Positions 30,582 through 41,438 of a stretch of DNA of 64,000 nt are shown piece after piece. Source of the DNA: Sycon ciliatum (Eukaryota > Porifera > Calcarea > Leucosolenida > Sycettidae); contig NC_088647.1 in assembly GCF_964019385.1 (NCBI RefSeq), positions 2,271,985 through 2,335,984 on the forward strand, in the 5' to 3' direction. Numbering within the stretch: the first letter of the stretch is position 1; each line of letters opens with the position of its first letter. The notes under the pieces are model-generated. The model was not told the origin of the DNA, did not search any database, and saw nothing but the letters and a program-made list of their open reading frames with translations. A program made the position numbers and the translations under genes.

Positions 30582-33500
30582 ATGCAGCAACAACGACTAA
30601 ATCCCAACGCCCCTGTATTCACCCCACGATCGAAACTAGCCCACCGGCTCTACCCCGCTCAGCCCTCCTCTGGCCGACCCGCACACATTGCATGTCCAGC
30701 GCTAAATCCATCAGCGTTCCCTTTTTTCCCTAAATCCCAGCGTGATTTAACCCTAGTATCTCTGAATTGTCGCTCTGTTGTCAACAAGTTGTCTGAGCTC
30801 TGCGTTATTGCCGAATGTGCTAAGCCTGACATAATCTGCCTAACAGAGACGTGGCTCTGTCCCTCGAACCCGCTCTCACTGTCAGGCTATATCTGCATCC
30901 GCAGAGATCGACCTTCGGAAGACAATCGGTCAGCGCATTGTAGCCGTGGGTATGGGGGTGTTGCCGTACTTGTCCGTTCGGACTCCTTTCCGTACGTCTC
31001 CCCTCGTGCCGACCTTCAACGCCCTGGCTGCGAGTCTGTGTGGCTTGAACTTGGCTCCCCCTCTACTCAATCTCAGAATCCCATCTTACTATGCTGCATG
31101 TATCGACCACCCTCACAGAGCACAATGCAATTGTCGTACTTTTGTGACATGTTTGTTGAGGCATTACAGTCAGTCTGTTTAGATTCTTATGATCTGTTAG
31201 TGACTGGCGATTTCAACGCCCACAACTCAAGCTGGTGTCCCACCGATTCTACCTCGAAGGCTGGTGATCTCCTTAACACAGTATTTTCTGCTCTTGGGCT
31301 CCACCAGATGGTTGACTTCCCCACTCATTCCTCGCCTAATGGCTCTGTTTCGTGTCTGGACTTGGTGATCACCAACCGACCACGCCTCGTGCGCTCCATT
31401 GATCAAGCACCTCCCTTGGGTATGTCTGACCATATACAGATTGTTTGCACTTTATGTTACGCCCCTATTTCGAACTACTTCCCCAACTCTTCCACTGGTC
31501 CTCCCTCTTCACTGTATCGCTTCAAACAAGTACCTTCGCACCTTTGGCAATTAATCAACGCTGATTTAGCTGGCTACAACTGGTCCTCTCTGAACTCGTA
31601 CACTGATGTTAATGACGCACTTCATCACTTTGATTGTGAGCTCCAGTCCGCCTTCCGTCGTCACCTCACCTCATTCGGAGCCACCCACACTGTGACATCT
31701 CCACGACCCCGCATGCAATCTCCACCATGGGTTACTGCTGAGCTCAGGTCTGCTGTAAAACGCAAGCGTGATCTATATAGTGGGTACAAAAAATATCCGA
31801 CAGCAGTAAATCATGCAGCTTATAACCGACAAAGGAATGCTGTAAAGCACCTGTCTCGGCAAGCACATCGTCAATATATACGCTCCATCCAAGCATCACT
31901 AACGTCACCGAATCGACCTACACTCTTTCAGTTTGTGCGAGCACAGCGGCACACTTCCGGCCGTGTCATGCCCCAAACGATGATAGCATCCGACGGTACG
32001 GTCGCCACGTCCCCCAAGAGCATAGCTGATGTTCTGAACACTCAGTTCACCTCATTTGGGCTACCTGATGATCCTTCGTGGCGCATTCCCCCTTTGTCCC
32101 AGTCGCCTTTCATATCTGTTCCGTTCCGTACAATCACTGTCACTACGTTTCAAGTTCGGAAATATCTGAAGCGCCTGAAATGTGGAAAGTCTCCCGGCTC
32201 AGATGGGATCCCGAATGAAGTGCTGCAGTCTCTTGCACCATCAATAGCCTATCCTCTCGCCATTATTTTTAATATGTCATTTCGAACTGGTACATTCCCA
32301 CAGGATTGGAAATCCGCCATCGTGACACCGCTTTACAAGAATAAAGGCTCCCGTGCTTGCCCGGCAAACTACCGCCCCATCTCTCTGCTGCGCACAGTTT
32401 CCAAACTTTGTGAGCGTATTGTATTCGATTCCCTCTACCTGCACATCGCTCCGGCTCTCTCACCAGCTCAGTCGGGATTCTGCCGTGGTGACTCAACTCA
32501 ATACCAGGTGACTCGACTTGTCCAAGACATAGCGACAAAGAGGAACTGTGGGGAGCATGTGGGAATGGTGTTTTTCGACTTGGCTAAGGCATTCGACACC
32601 GTTTGGCATCGTGGCTTACTTGCCAAGTTGGAGGTCACCTTCCGGGTGGAGGATGCTGCCTTGCGTTGGATATCCTCGTATCTGTCTGCTCGTTCTCAGG
32701 CTGTTCGCTTGTCTTATTTCTTGTCTGATCCCCTCCCTGTAACGTCTGGAGTGCCCCAAGGTTCCATTCTGGGTCCTTTGTTATTCTTGCTTTACGTTAA
32801 TGACCTACCTTCAGTTGTCCCCGATGTTAGTTTGTATGCGGATGACACTGGCCTTATCTGTTCTGATTCCTCCCCTGCACAATTACTCCTTACCATGCAG
32901 CATCGCATCAACAGCACTGTCATGTGGATGAAAACGTGGAAACTCCAGCCCAATTTAGACAAGACAGAAGCCATGTATATTTCTTCATCCCCTCCTGATC
33001 AACCATTATACTTCCCTGACTCGACTATGCCTATCCGTGTTGTTACTCAGCACAAAAATCTAGGTGTGATGTTTGACTGCAAACTCTCTTGGGCTGCACA
33101 TGTCAACTGTGTATGCAAGCGAACCAGTTCAGCATTAGGGGTACTACAACCACATTGCACTCATTTGCCCATCCAGTGTAAACTATTATTTTATCAGTGC
33201 TATATTCTCCCTATATTCGACTATTGCGATACCGCTTGGTGTGGCCTTTCTGACACAACTCTGAACCAATTAGAAGTCCACCATAGATTTATACTTAAAA
33301 TTCTTTACAACAAGGATCGATGTTTTCCTTCGGATGCCCTTTATCGACTTGCACACACTTCTCCTCTCTCCGTTCGTCATAAGCACCATCTCTGTACACT
33401 GGTTCATAAAATATTTCTTCATAAAACCCCTTCACACATGATGAAGTACAATTGGTTTTCGACAAGCTCAACCCGTAACGCGCTCATCCTGCCTCTTGTT

Positions 33501-33626
33501 AAGTCAGCCCAGTATCTAAAGTCCCCTTTGTTTTCCGGCTACTCTCATTGGTTATCATTACCATACGGTCTGAAAACTTGTTCTTCTATTGGTCAGTTTA
33601 AAGATCTACTATCACAACTGAACTAG
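30582..33626 (+). CDS. LINE ORF2: APE endonuclease and reverse transcriptase
   Basis: 1014 codons. An AP-like endonuclease spans about residues 57-290 with the expected landmarks: SLNCRS (N62), TETW (E89), YRPP (174-177), GDFNAHN (D210, N212), LDLVITN (260-266) and SDH (282-284). The reverse transcriptase spans about 525-800: KSPGSDGIPNEVL, PANYRPISLL, FFDLAKAFDTV (catalytic Asp 666), SGVPQGSILGPLLFLLYVND and YADD (752-755). The C-terminal region (about 800-1014) carries the usual KNLGVMFD and RHKHHLCTLVHK segments. All catalytic residues I can check are present. It nicks target DNA and primes cDNA synthesis on the nick. It starts 32 bp after ORF1. Confidence 0.95.
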   Translation: MQQQRLNPNAPVFTPRSKLAHRLYPAQPSSGRPAHIACPALNPSAFPFFPKSQRDLTLVSLNCRSVVNKLSELCVIAECAKPDIICLTETWLCPSNPLSLSGYICIRRDRPSEDNRSAHCSRGYGGVAVLVRSDSFPYVSPRADLQRPGCESVWLELGSPSTQSQNPILLCCMYRPPSQSTMQLSYFCDMFVEALQSVCLDSYDLLVTGDFNAHNSSWCPTDSTSKAGDLLNTVFSALGLHQMVDFPTHSSPNGSVSCLDLVITNRPRLVRSIDQAPPLGMSDHIQIVCTLCYAPISNYFPNSSTGPPSSLYRFKQVPSHLWQLINADLAGYNWSSLNSYTDVNDALHHFDCELQSAFRRHLTSFGATHTVTSPRPRMQSPPWVTAELRSAVKRKRDLYSGYKKYPTAVNHAAYNRQRNAVKHLSRQAHRQYIRSIQASLTSPNRPTLFQFVRAQRHTSGRVMPQTMIASDGTVATSPKSIADVLNTQFTSFGLPDDPSWRIPPLSQSPFISVPFRTITVTTFQVRKYLKRLKCGKSPGSDGIPNEVLQSLAPSIAYPLAIIFNMSFRTGTFPQDWKSAIVTPLYKNKGSRACPANYRPISLLRTVSKLCERIVFDSLYLHIAPALSPAQSGFCRGDSTQYQVTRLVQDIATKRNCGEHVGMVFFDLAKAFDTVWHRGLLAKLEVTFRVEDAALRWISSYLSARSQAVRLSYFLSDPLPVTSGVPQGSILGPLLFLLYVNDLPSVVPDVSLYADDTGLICSDSSPAQLLLTMQHRINSTVMWMKTWKLQPNLDKTEAMYISSSPPDQPLYFPDSTMPIRVVTQHKNLGVMFDCKLSWAAHVNCVCKRTSSALGVLQPHCTHLPIQCKLLFYQCYILPIFDYCDTAWCGLSDTTLNQLEVHHRFILKILYNKDRCFPSDALYRLAHTSPLSVRHKHHLCTLVHKIFLHKTPSHMMKYNWFSTSSTRNALILPLVKSAQYLKSPLFSGYSHWLSLPYGLKTCSSIGQFKDLLSQLN

Positions 33627-33877
33627 ACGCAATAATTATCATCGAAGAACATTCTCGAATACCTGGGTGATGCACGAATTTTGATAGTGCTCACTTCCGT
33701 TAATCGTTTTTCTTTGTAATTTTCCATTCATTTTCTGCTCTAATTCATATTTTGCTTTGTTTTCCTAGCTTACTATTGCCGTGGCTGGCTCAACGCCCTT
33801 GTCTCAGGGGATTCTGTCCCTGCATTAGCTATGCTTGTCACATGCTATGAGATTGTGTCTAATAATAATAATAATAA

Positions 33878-35096
33878 CTGGCATGAAGGTCGAATGCGTA
33901 CGAGAACGACTGTAATGCCTACAAACTGCCTATGTCCTACCAGGAAGCTGTGCAAAAGCGATTGTCATTATCTTCCTGCAAAGAAATAACTTCTGTCGAG
34001 ATTTCCTTTCATACGATAAATGTGTCATTTTTGTGGTAGTTCGTTCTCCATGTGGCACGAGTAATGCCGTAAAAATTTGTGCAGTGCCACGATGTCGCGC
34101 TGTCAGGAACAGTAATTGTTCTGATGAAGCGTCAGTCAACGACTTGACTGCCGGGTCCCAATATTGCAGTTGAAAGTCGAACAGGGTATATCACAGAAGC
34201 CACACCTACAAAGTCGCTGCTAACTTGTTGAAAACTCCGAAGTGCCCAAGAAAAACATTTGCCTTTAGGCGTTGTGTGATCTCGAAATAATGGCTTGAAA
34301 AACCGTCAGAAGTGTATTTGGTTCCTTCAATACTCTGTTATTCGCTACCTTGTTATTCGGAAGAAAACCCGTTCGGATTTGCGAAATAAATCAACCATCA
34401 TTATAAAATCACTACGAGCTAGCTCGTGGCTAGTGCCCAAAGAGATTTTGAAAACAGGAAAGTGGACATAGTTTACCGTAGGAAAGTGCTCTTTCCGCTC
34501 CGGTGTGAGATGCACTTTCGTACAGTAGGGGTGACAGTGCATGGGGTCAGTGTGTACAGGCCAGCAGATCTTGCAAAAATGTGGTGGGCTTTTGCGGCGG
34601 ACTTTACGGTATTAGCGATATAATTACTATGACCGATACTGCATGTAATGTATGCGAGTGGGGTGTCAAACAACTCAGCGCGCCATGCACATACGCACTA
34701 CTTACATGTACAATAACATGTAGCTGGCTGTAGCTCCTGACACACAAAATCAGCATTTCCTCATGATGGAGGCATATTTTGGCAACTTGTACGAGCAAAA
34801 CTCACCAAACAACACTCACTGGACAAGTTCTTCACGAAGAAGTAACACTCTGTTCTCCTCTGACATCGCTTGATTTTACATCAATCACTATAACCGATGC
34901 AAAAATAATTGTAACGAAGGTCTTTTGAAATATGAATTTGATCACTATAGGCGATATAATTATTACTATAGACGATTATTACTATTCGCGGTAACTGTGT
35001 ATACTTAGCTATGGCAACTGAAAATGAATTTGAGAAATTGATCACTATATCCGGTATATTACTATAGCCGCCAACCTTATAGGCGATACGGACTGT
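33878..35096. other. No gene; AT-rich MITE-like repeats
   Basis: From about 34610 to 35095 short ACTATAGCCGATAT/GGCGATAT motifs recur in both orientations (for example 34620-34650, 34935-34990, 35040-35095). This resembles a Tc1/mariner-type MITE with subterminal repeats, but I cannot fix its ends. A TACCGTAAAGTCCG end (inverted) lies at about 34585-34610. Confidence 0.4.
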
Positions 35097-35302
35097 ACAG
35101 CGCTGCCAACAAATGACAGCATGCCACAGCAAAAAATGTTCCTTGCAAGGGCACATTTTCGGCCATAACTCTTGAACGGCTGGTCAGATCAAGACAACAT
35201 TTTCAGAGATTTTGCAACTATTCATGCTCTTTCAACTGATGTAGCACTCGATGTGAATTTACAAATTCGATTTTTCAGGGATTTTATGACCAGGCTGCCA
35301 CC
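35097..35302. mobile_element. TTAA-family element copy 4, right-end fragment
   Basis: Begins at GCTGCCAACAAATGACAGC and ends CAGGCTGCCACC, matching the last 200 bp of copies 1 and 3. The breakpoint (after ACAGYGCTGCC) lies just beyond where copy 2 stops. Confidence 0.8.
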
Positions 35303-35689
35303 TTTTAAAAGTATTGGAAGCTGTTTTCATTCGCAAACATAACCCCAACCTATGCATCCAGAAAGATAATGTAACTAAACTTAGACTATATTCTTAGCAT
35401 TCACACACACATACACCCACCCACATACCCATGCGCAAACTCCTTACACTTCACCCTCTCTGAGTCTCACATTGTTATTATTTCTCACCTGCCCACCCCT
35501 GTTATTAGTTCACACTTCTCTTGTCTTTCCCACTTCACCTTCTTTTCTCCTATTTTCTTTCACATACTGCATTTCGTACTCTTCCACGTATATATCGTTG
35601 TATATTGCTAGATTTCAGTATTGAGATGTATTTTCCCAGATGAATGTCTCTAGTAAACGTGTTCGGAAACGTTTTTATCCATCTTTTAT
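35303..35689. other. No feature recognised
   Basis: Pyrimidine-rich unique sequence left of duplication block B. Confidence 0.3.
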
Positions 35690-36117
35690 TAATCACACCC
35701 TGAGACACAGAGAGAGAGTATATCTGGCAAGTTCGCTCTGGATTGTTGGGCATACCAGCCCATACTGAAAAAGCCACAAACGTCAACTAGTACCTGACGC
35801 GTATCACTATTATGTCGCATTACAAGGTTAGTACTGCTCTCCTTATCATAATAATAATAATAATATCGTTATCGGGATGACCCAGAGCATGAAGCCACAA
35901 CGGTCAGTGTCTATCTACCGTGCAATACCTTGCAATACATGCATAAGAGCCAACGTAACCAAGTAAGATTTAATCAGCTGAGGCCAGAAAGGAAGATATT
36001 AAATATTACAAAGTCCGTTTATGGAAGATAACTGAATGAAAGACAACACAAGTAAGTTGCTGAAATCTAGCCACGTGGAGACACAACACCCACGTGCCCA
36101 TAGTAGGGAACGGCACA

Positions 36118-36192
36118 TCATTGATTTTGAGCACCCTGGATAGCCTTATGGCTCCTCTGCCGCAGCCGCTGGTATTCCTCAGTTGTTGAAAC
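36118..36192 (-). CDS. Terminal exon of block B Gln-rich gene
   Basis: Same acceptor (TTAAAGCAG), 24 codons and TGA stop as 7429-7503; the visible amino-acid difference is Asn for Tyr two residues before the end. Preservation of the frame and stop in both copies is the main support for this being coding. Confidence 0.45.
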   Translation of the reverse strand, partial: VSTTEEYQRLRQRSHKAIQGAQNQ

Positions 36193-36251
36193 CTGCTTTA
36201 ACACAATAAAACAACACACAGTCACACGTCGTTGATGTTTTGTGTGTTTAA

Positions 36252-36729
36252 CCCATTGAACGCTGATGACGTCTATAGACGTCATTGAAAATGCCCCCCA
36301 TGCGCGGGATGACGTCTATAGACGTCATGGGATATATAGTGATTTCTGGCACTGTCTGATGTGTAAAAGCACTGATAGTCAGTTGGATCATGATCCTGCC
36401 TCTTGTACGATAGGTCGTTGGTACGGATCCCGCTTGGAAACACTACGGGTCTTTTTTCTTCTCTTTTCAGCGATCTTTCAGCTGCAATTTCACGCATTTG
36501 GCGTATTTCACGGAATATGAGCAAACTTGCGTCCCCTATTGTGAGGCGCTGTCCTTTTTGGAGACTGTATCGATTCTGTCACCCTGTGGTTGATAGTCTT
36601 GGCAATCATTTCCAAAATATTTGAGGACCCCAGTTGCAAGAACCTTGAGTTTTAGAACTTGCTATTGGCCCTGTTTTTAGCATTTTATATGCAGAGTACC
36701 ATAGGCAAGGCCCAGTAGCGCTGAATGGG
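36252..36729. mobile_element. piggyBac-like MITE, TTAA duplication, block B only
   Basis: Flanked by TTAA (36248-36251, 36730-36733). The ends CCCATTGAACGCT and AGCGCTGAATGGG are imperfect inverted repeats starting CCC, as in piggyBac elements. Subterminal GATGACGTCTATAGACGTCAT palindromes appear twice near the left end (36262-36328). 478 bp, no transposase. The empty TTAA is preserved in block A at 7559-7562. Confidence 0.9.
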
Positions 36730-36810
36730 TTAAGTAGACAGACATTGTCATATAAACAGGCAAACATCTGGTAGTAGAAGGGAGTCGAACTCATGATCTA
36801 GTCATATCTG

Positions 36811-37115
36811 CAAGAGTAGATAAACAAGAGTGGGGCAACTCGCGGATGGGTAGGCCCATGGCGGAATTTTTTGTTGACGTAATCTTTTCGACGACGCACG
36901 CGCTGCGAGTCTTTCGGAAAGTTTTCCCTCGTGCTCTTGGCCGGCTTTACATTACAAGGTCGGTGCCCAGCACGTGCACTCACACTGCTCTGCGGCAAAA
37001 TGCGCGTTCTTCTGAAAAAAAGGTGACGTCAACAAAAAATTCCGCCGTGGACGGGGGTATCTGCAGATTATGCAGGAGAGATCCGGAGTTGCACACTCTT
37101 GTTTATCTACTCTTG
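36811..37115. mobile_element. 305-bp MITE, CAAGAGTAGATAAAC ends
   Basis: CAAGAGTAGATAAACAAGAG mirrors CTCTTGTTTATCTACTCTTG. ATATCTG is duplicated on both sides (36804-36810, 37116-37122). A second inverted pair (TTTTTTGTTGACGTAATC/GTGACGTCAACAAAAAAT) lies inside. Remnants of the left end in block A (7637) show that it predates the A/B duplication. Confidence 0.8.
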
Positions 37116-37680
37116 ATATCTGTAATTACGACTCAGGCTTCTGATTCACACGGCTTTCCTTGCAGGCTGTAGAAAGTCAAAACATTTCCAGCGCATAGTC
37201 TGAGATTTTTGTCAGCTGGGATGTTTGGAAAGATTCCTCTCCTGCTTCCTACACCAATCAAGGACTATGCAGGATAACCTGAACTGTGCATCAGAATTTA
37301 ACTACTTGTACATCATTGTACTTCTTGGACATTGATTTGCCCATAATTTTGCCAGTGGAAAATGTCAGGGGCAGTTTTACATCCACAAGCAGAAAACCAG
37401 ACCTACATGTATGCATACACAAGGAATCAGTCACTGTACCCACACTTTTCCCCTTCTTGCTTCACCCATGTCCCCATTTGTGCCTTGTACACTCGTACTT
37501 GGTACAAGTGAAATTCCTTCGCACCTCACAAGACCTTATGGGCACGTAATTTTGCCAGAATATTTTCGTTTATGTTCTGTGTGGTTATAATACTAGCACC
37601 TGATGGTTTATTAATCTCGTGTTATTCGTTTTCACCCATCAGTGACGATTTTACCCTGAAGATAAATAATAAATAAATTT
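37116..37680. other. Block B spacer, no feature recognised
   Basis: Unique to B between the MITE and the SINE; short frames only. Confidence 0.35.
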
Positions 37681-38042
37681 CACGGTTCGCGTGAGACTCC
37701 GCTGAAAGCCGAGTTTTCCGCATCCGCCGTGGGAACGCCGCCACCCTCTAGGATCAAGGCGCAGATGCAGCGCCTAAACGGTGGGAGGTGAGTAGATCAG
37801 ACCCACCACCAAGTGGTCAAACACCGAAATCCCATTAGCTGTATCCGTTCCACAATATTGTGTTGCATTGTTTAAAAAACAGTAGCTGTATTCGTGTTAC
37901 CCTCGTGCCAGGCCACGAGTTCCCAATTAACTGTGGGTCGCAGCACGGCTGGAAAAATTCCTTCCGCTTTCAAGCAGGACTTGAACCTGGTACCCTCTGT
38001 TTCTCAATTATGTTCTTAGACCATCCCACTATGCCTGCCTGC
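37681..38042 (-). mobile_element. tRNA-derived SINE, long subfamily
   Basis: On the minus strand the head GCAGGCATAGTGGGATGGTC leads to a perfect B box (GGTTCAAGTCC), then the body (GGGAACTCGTGGCCTGGCAC, GACCACTTGGTGG, GCGCTGCATCTGCGCC), and ends in GATGCGGAAAACTCGGC and GAGTCTCACGCGAACCGTGA. The tail subfamily is also seen at 15418-15590, 43848-43892 and 47228-47445. Confidence 0.8.
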
Positions 38043-38108
38043 AGATGCCTGCAGACCCTGAACAGGCTGAAGATAGTCACAAGAAAACGTTCAACCCTTG
38101 CTACATTG

Positions 38109-38110
<2 letters not shown>

Positions 38111-38145
<35 letters not shown>

Positions 38146-38184
38146 CGTGCGTGCGTGTGTGTGGGTGGGTGTTTATGTGTGTGG
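38111..38184. repeat. (GT)n microsatellite
   Basis: Counterpart of 7875-7966. Confidence 0.95.
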
Positions 38185-38245
38185 ACATGATGGCACAGTT
38201 AATTCTTTCTATAGCGTTGCTAAGTATACGAAAAATCAGTCTTAC

Positions 38246-38287
38246 TTGCAGCCCCCGTCGGTGCTCCGGTTGGCCATCCTGGCTCTC
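38246..38287 (-). CDS. Candidate microexon of block B gene
   Basis: 14 codons, E-S-Q-D-G-Q-P-E-H-R-R-G-L-Q, acceptor GTAGCAGTAG, donor CAA|GTAAGAC. Counterpart of 8029-8070. Confidence 0.35.
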
Positions 38288-38545
38288 CTACTGCTACATA
38301 GTGGTAGTAGAATTGCGTTCAATACAAGGAAAGAAGGAAGAACACCAAACATACAAGAGATGAAACTCGGAGATGCAATCAAAACCGTGAAAATTTGAAA
38401 TAGTGTTATCTAAAGAAACTCTATGTGGACGTATCAAGGTTGTGAAAAAAATCAACTCTAACCCTAGACGAATACTTTGAAAAGTGTGAAGTGCGCATGA
38501 ATGATTCACGCTGAGACTTTGGCACGCCGAGAAAAACAATAATTA

Positions 38546-38711
38546 TATTAACCGGAATTGAGCGTGGCCTCATTCTCTTGGCAGCGAAAAGAGCATTTCA
38601 AAGAGCCCTAGATTGTCAGAATCAAGCAAACAGAACGTAAGTTATGGTGGAAATGGTGGAGTGAACTGCAATAGAGTACTTTCACGCGTTCAGTGGCACC
38701 TCAAAGGGTCA
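38546..38711. mobile_element. Possible small TTAA-type insertion, block B only
   Basis: About 165 bp between TTAACCGGAATTGAGCG and CACCTCAAAGGGTCAA with no counterpart in block A. The ends are only loosely inverted (TTAACC, GGGTCAA), so a decayed piggyBac-like MITE is a guess. Confidence 0.35.
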
Positions 38712-38712
38712 A

Positions 38713-38770
38713 GTAGAAGTAAAAAGGAAACAATACCGGCGAAAACGGAATTGTTTACTTTTTACTTCTA
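38713..38770. other. Conserved hairpin, block B copy
   Basis: Counterpart of 8332-8388, with one arm mismatch. Confidence 0.7.
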
Positions 38771-39070
38771 AAACATGATGGACGATGGAGGCCAGCTAGC
38801 TGCCTGCAAGGAAAGAAAAATTCTCTTAGCGAATTTAGCACAAATACCAGCTACATTTGCAACAGCTGCAATTTAAACTACTCGATTTTTACATCTGCTT
38901 GAAGACATTCAAGTATGTACTGGAACCTGATGCCACCGGAACACAAAGCGTCTTCCATCACCAACAAAGACAAGAGCAAATGATTTTTACGATTAGTTGA
39001 AACCGTAGTAATTATGTTAAAGATTATGAATGTAATTTCAAATTTGGACTTCACGGAGAATTTCAAAGTA

Positions 39071-39224
39071 TTATGAAATTAGAGGCTACATGCCACGTGC
39101 TGCTCTGTCCCGGTGGTATGACTGATGATTTTCTCTTTCTTTCATATCTGGCTTGCAAGTGTTGAGTTTCGGAGAGAAAAGAGCAGTACGTGGCATGTGG
39201 CCTCTAATTTCCTAATATTATTAA
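39071..39224. repeat. Palindromic repeat, block B copy
   Basis: Counterpart of 9403-9545. Confidence 0.65.
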
Positions 39225-39246
39225 TTAAAAATGGCGACGTGGAGAC

Positions 39247-39562
39247 AATAATCTTAATAATGCAATGAATATAACTAAATGCGCACTCATATCACAACCA
39301 TGGGGACGAATAATGTATTCCAGAACGTTTTATTATCACAATTATCAATGGAATTCGTGACTAAAGAGAATGATGAAACTACAATAGGATTTATACACTT
39401 GGAGTGAAACAGCTATAAATCCTATTGTAGTTTCATCATTCTCTTTAGTCACGAATTCCATTGATAATTGTGATAATAAAACGTTCTGGAATACATTATT
39501 CGTCCCCATGGTTGTGATATGAGTGCGCATTTAGTTACATTAATTGCATTATTAAGATTATT
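39247..39562. mobile_element. 316-bp near-perfect palindrome, block B only
   Basis: Two 149-bp arms (39247-39395, 39414-39562) around an 18-bp centre, with only a few mismatches. It sits at the position where block A has the unrelated palindrome 9753-10173; both are followed by GTACTTCAAAGTATTGC. Confidence 0.9.
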
Positions 39563-40131
39563 AATGTACTTCAAAGTATTGCTTTAAATCCTAGTGCTCA
39601 CAGCGTTTTCAACTTCATTACGCGGGCCATGCATGTTTGTTGACTTCCGGACTCTACACAAAAGATTTAGGCAATGATTATAATTATTATTAGAATAGTT
39701 CGTATATTCAGTGATTACCCCTCTTGTTCAATGATTATAGCAATAAATAGGATTAAATGTGCACTCATAATAATATTAAAATAAAACAATAGTGCACATT
39801 TAATCTTATTTATTGCTATTTTGCGACTATTGTCTCCTCGTCGGTTGTTTCAATGATGATAGCTTGGCATTTGGAGTCTTGGACTTTGACCTTCGTCACC
39901 TTCAAGTTCTTTAGATATGCCACCTTTCTATGTAGACAGTGCACAATTGCGTCACCTTTACCCTATAAAGGTACTCATTCTTTTGTCTGGGAAATAAAAA
40001 CTACAAACCTGAAGCTATTCTTCCACATCATCATCAATAAGTTCAGAAAGTGGTGGACATCACGCAACTGCATTGTAAACGGGAGAGCTTGGAAGCTCAG
40101 GGCCCTACGCTATGCTTTTTTGCCTTGATGA

Positions 40132-40540
40132 CCTAGACAAAAAAGCATAGGGATGTTATAAATTCTTATACGTTTCTACTTTGTGCTTTTAGACATAACC
40201 TGGGATTCGAACCCGCACTATCGCCCTGCATGCATCCCCCGATACACTTCACATACATACTAATTCTTCCAAGTTGCTTCACGTTATGATCTTGTATTTG
40301 AAAGCCCTATTTGAATACCGGTATGCATTTTGGCCAGCTGTCTTTGATTGCACGGTACGGGACAGGTACGGGACAGGTACGGTCGAGGGTAATACGACAC
40401 CATCTACGGCCTTGATGACCATGATGACGGCAAAAATGAATAGGGATGTTATAATTTTTTCAATTTTCCTATTTTTCAGGCATTACCTGGGATTCGAACC
40501 CGCACTATCGCCCTACATGCATTCCCCCATACACTTTGCT
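40132..40540 (-). repeat. Two copies of a repeat with a tRNA T-arm motif
   Basis: 40132-40262 and 40432-40540 both carry GGGTTCGAATCCCAG (minus strand), a perfect tRNA T-arm/B box, then a shared tail ending TATAACATCCCTAT. No complete cloverleaf can be drawn, so these are SINE-like rather than tRNA genes. The flank TCTTCCAAGTTGCTTCACGT recurs at 40264 and 41071, so the region is a local duplication. Confidence 0.6.
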
Positions 40541-41055
40541 AATTCGTTTCAAATTCAATGTATCCCTTAGTTGTCGTCACCCGTCCTCTATAGTTTTACC
40601 TCGTTCTGGCGCCCATTTCCTTAAATCCCCTCTCTTCAGTTTATCTGTGGAATGGAACAAACTTCCAGAACACATCCGCTGCGTTCAGTCCTCTGTCAAT
40701 TTTCGCATTGCTCTAAAGGCTCATTACTCTCAGCATAGATATTCTCTGACTGGAATTCCGAACTTTTCCGTTTGAGAAATTTTTTTCCTTGAAATTAATC
40801 CTTGCTGTTTTTTTTTCATCTAAATGTCCCGCTATTATCTGCAGAGGTGATTTCTTCCCTCGTCGATTTCTTTCCTGCTTTTATACCTCGATATTTAGGT
40901 ACTTGTTTCCCTTCTTCCCATGCTTCATCTTCCACTCTCCTCTCCCCATTTCCCCATTTTTCTTGCGATATTTATGTGGGAGACTTCCGTGATAAGCATC
41001 CATTTGCTTTTGGAGAATCCTTTTAAATAAATACAATACAATACAATACAATACT
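40541..41055 (+). mobile_element. LINE 3' fragment with ACAAT tail
   Basis: Plus-strand frame: R-S-G-A-H-F-L-K-S-P-L-F, then SVEWNKLPEHIR and SVNFRIALKAHY, the conserved last residues of CR1/L2-type ORF2. A 3' UTR and an AATAC-type repeat tail follow (41033-41055). 5' truncated. It is inserted in the second copy of the local duplication. Family distinct from the 29.4-kb LINE. Confidence 0.75.
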
Positions 41056-41111
41056 TCGCATTCATACTCATTCTTCCAAGTTGCTTCACGTTATGATCTT
41101 GCGTTTGAAAT

Positions 41112-41313
41112 AGGCCTTGGCGGATAATGCTCGAAAAGGTGGCAGATTCTGCTTTTTTTGCACCGAAATTGGCAGAACCATACAAACCTTATGGCGGGCA
41201 ATTCCTCGAATTCTGCTCCATTTCTTTATCCACATACCAAACATGCATGAAACTTACCAGAAAAAGTACCTAATTCTGCCAATTTTTCTGCCGGCATTAT
41301 CCGCCAAGGCCTA
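41112..41313. mobile_element. MITE, TAGGCCTTGGCGGATAATGC ends
   Basis: Perfect 20-bp inverted termini at 41112-41131 and 41294-41313. It interrupts the repeat that reads GTTTGAAA..AAGCCCTATTT elsewhere (40302), giving its borders. 202 bp, noncoding. Confidence 0.8.
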
Positions 41314-41438
41314 GTTTGAAAGCCCTATTTCAATAGTGCGGCCAGCTGTATGTGGCCAGCTGTGTTTGATGGTACGGTACGGTACGGGACAGATACGGGA
41401 TAGCGCCAGGCGTGACACAAACACGCAAACACCAAATT

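Larger units (their letters stand above)
29401..33877 (+). mobile_element. CR1/L2-type LINE with both ORFs open
   Basis: About 4.48 kb: a short 5' UTR (about 150 bp), ORF1, a 32-bp gap, ORF2, a 230-bp 3' UTR and a (TAA)n tail at 33860-33877. The APE endonuclease with a YADD reverse transcriptase, the short intergenic gap and the microsatellite tail fit the CR1/L2 group of the Jockey superfamily. A 6-bp AACTGG occurs just before the 5' end and just after the tail and may be a short target duplication. No internal stop is seen in either ORF, so it is a young, possibly full-length copy. Confidence 0.9.

Noticed and set aside
40195-40262. tRNA gene (minus strand)
   Set aside because: Only the T-arm is preserved; no acceptor, D or anticodon stem pairs, and the motif occurs in repeat copies. 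The same holds for 57267-57345 and the SINE heads.
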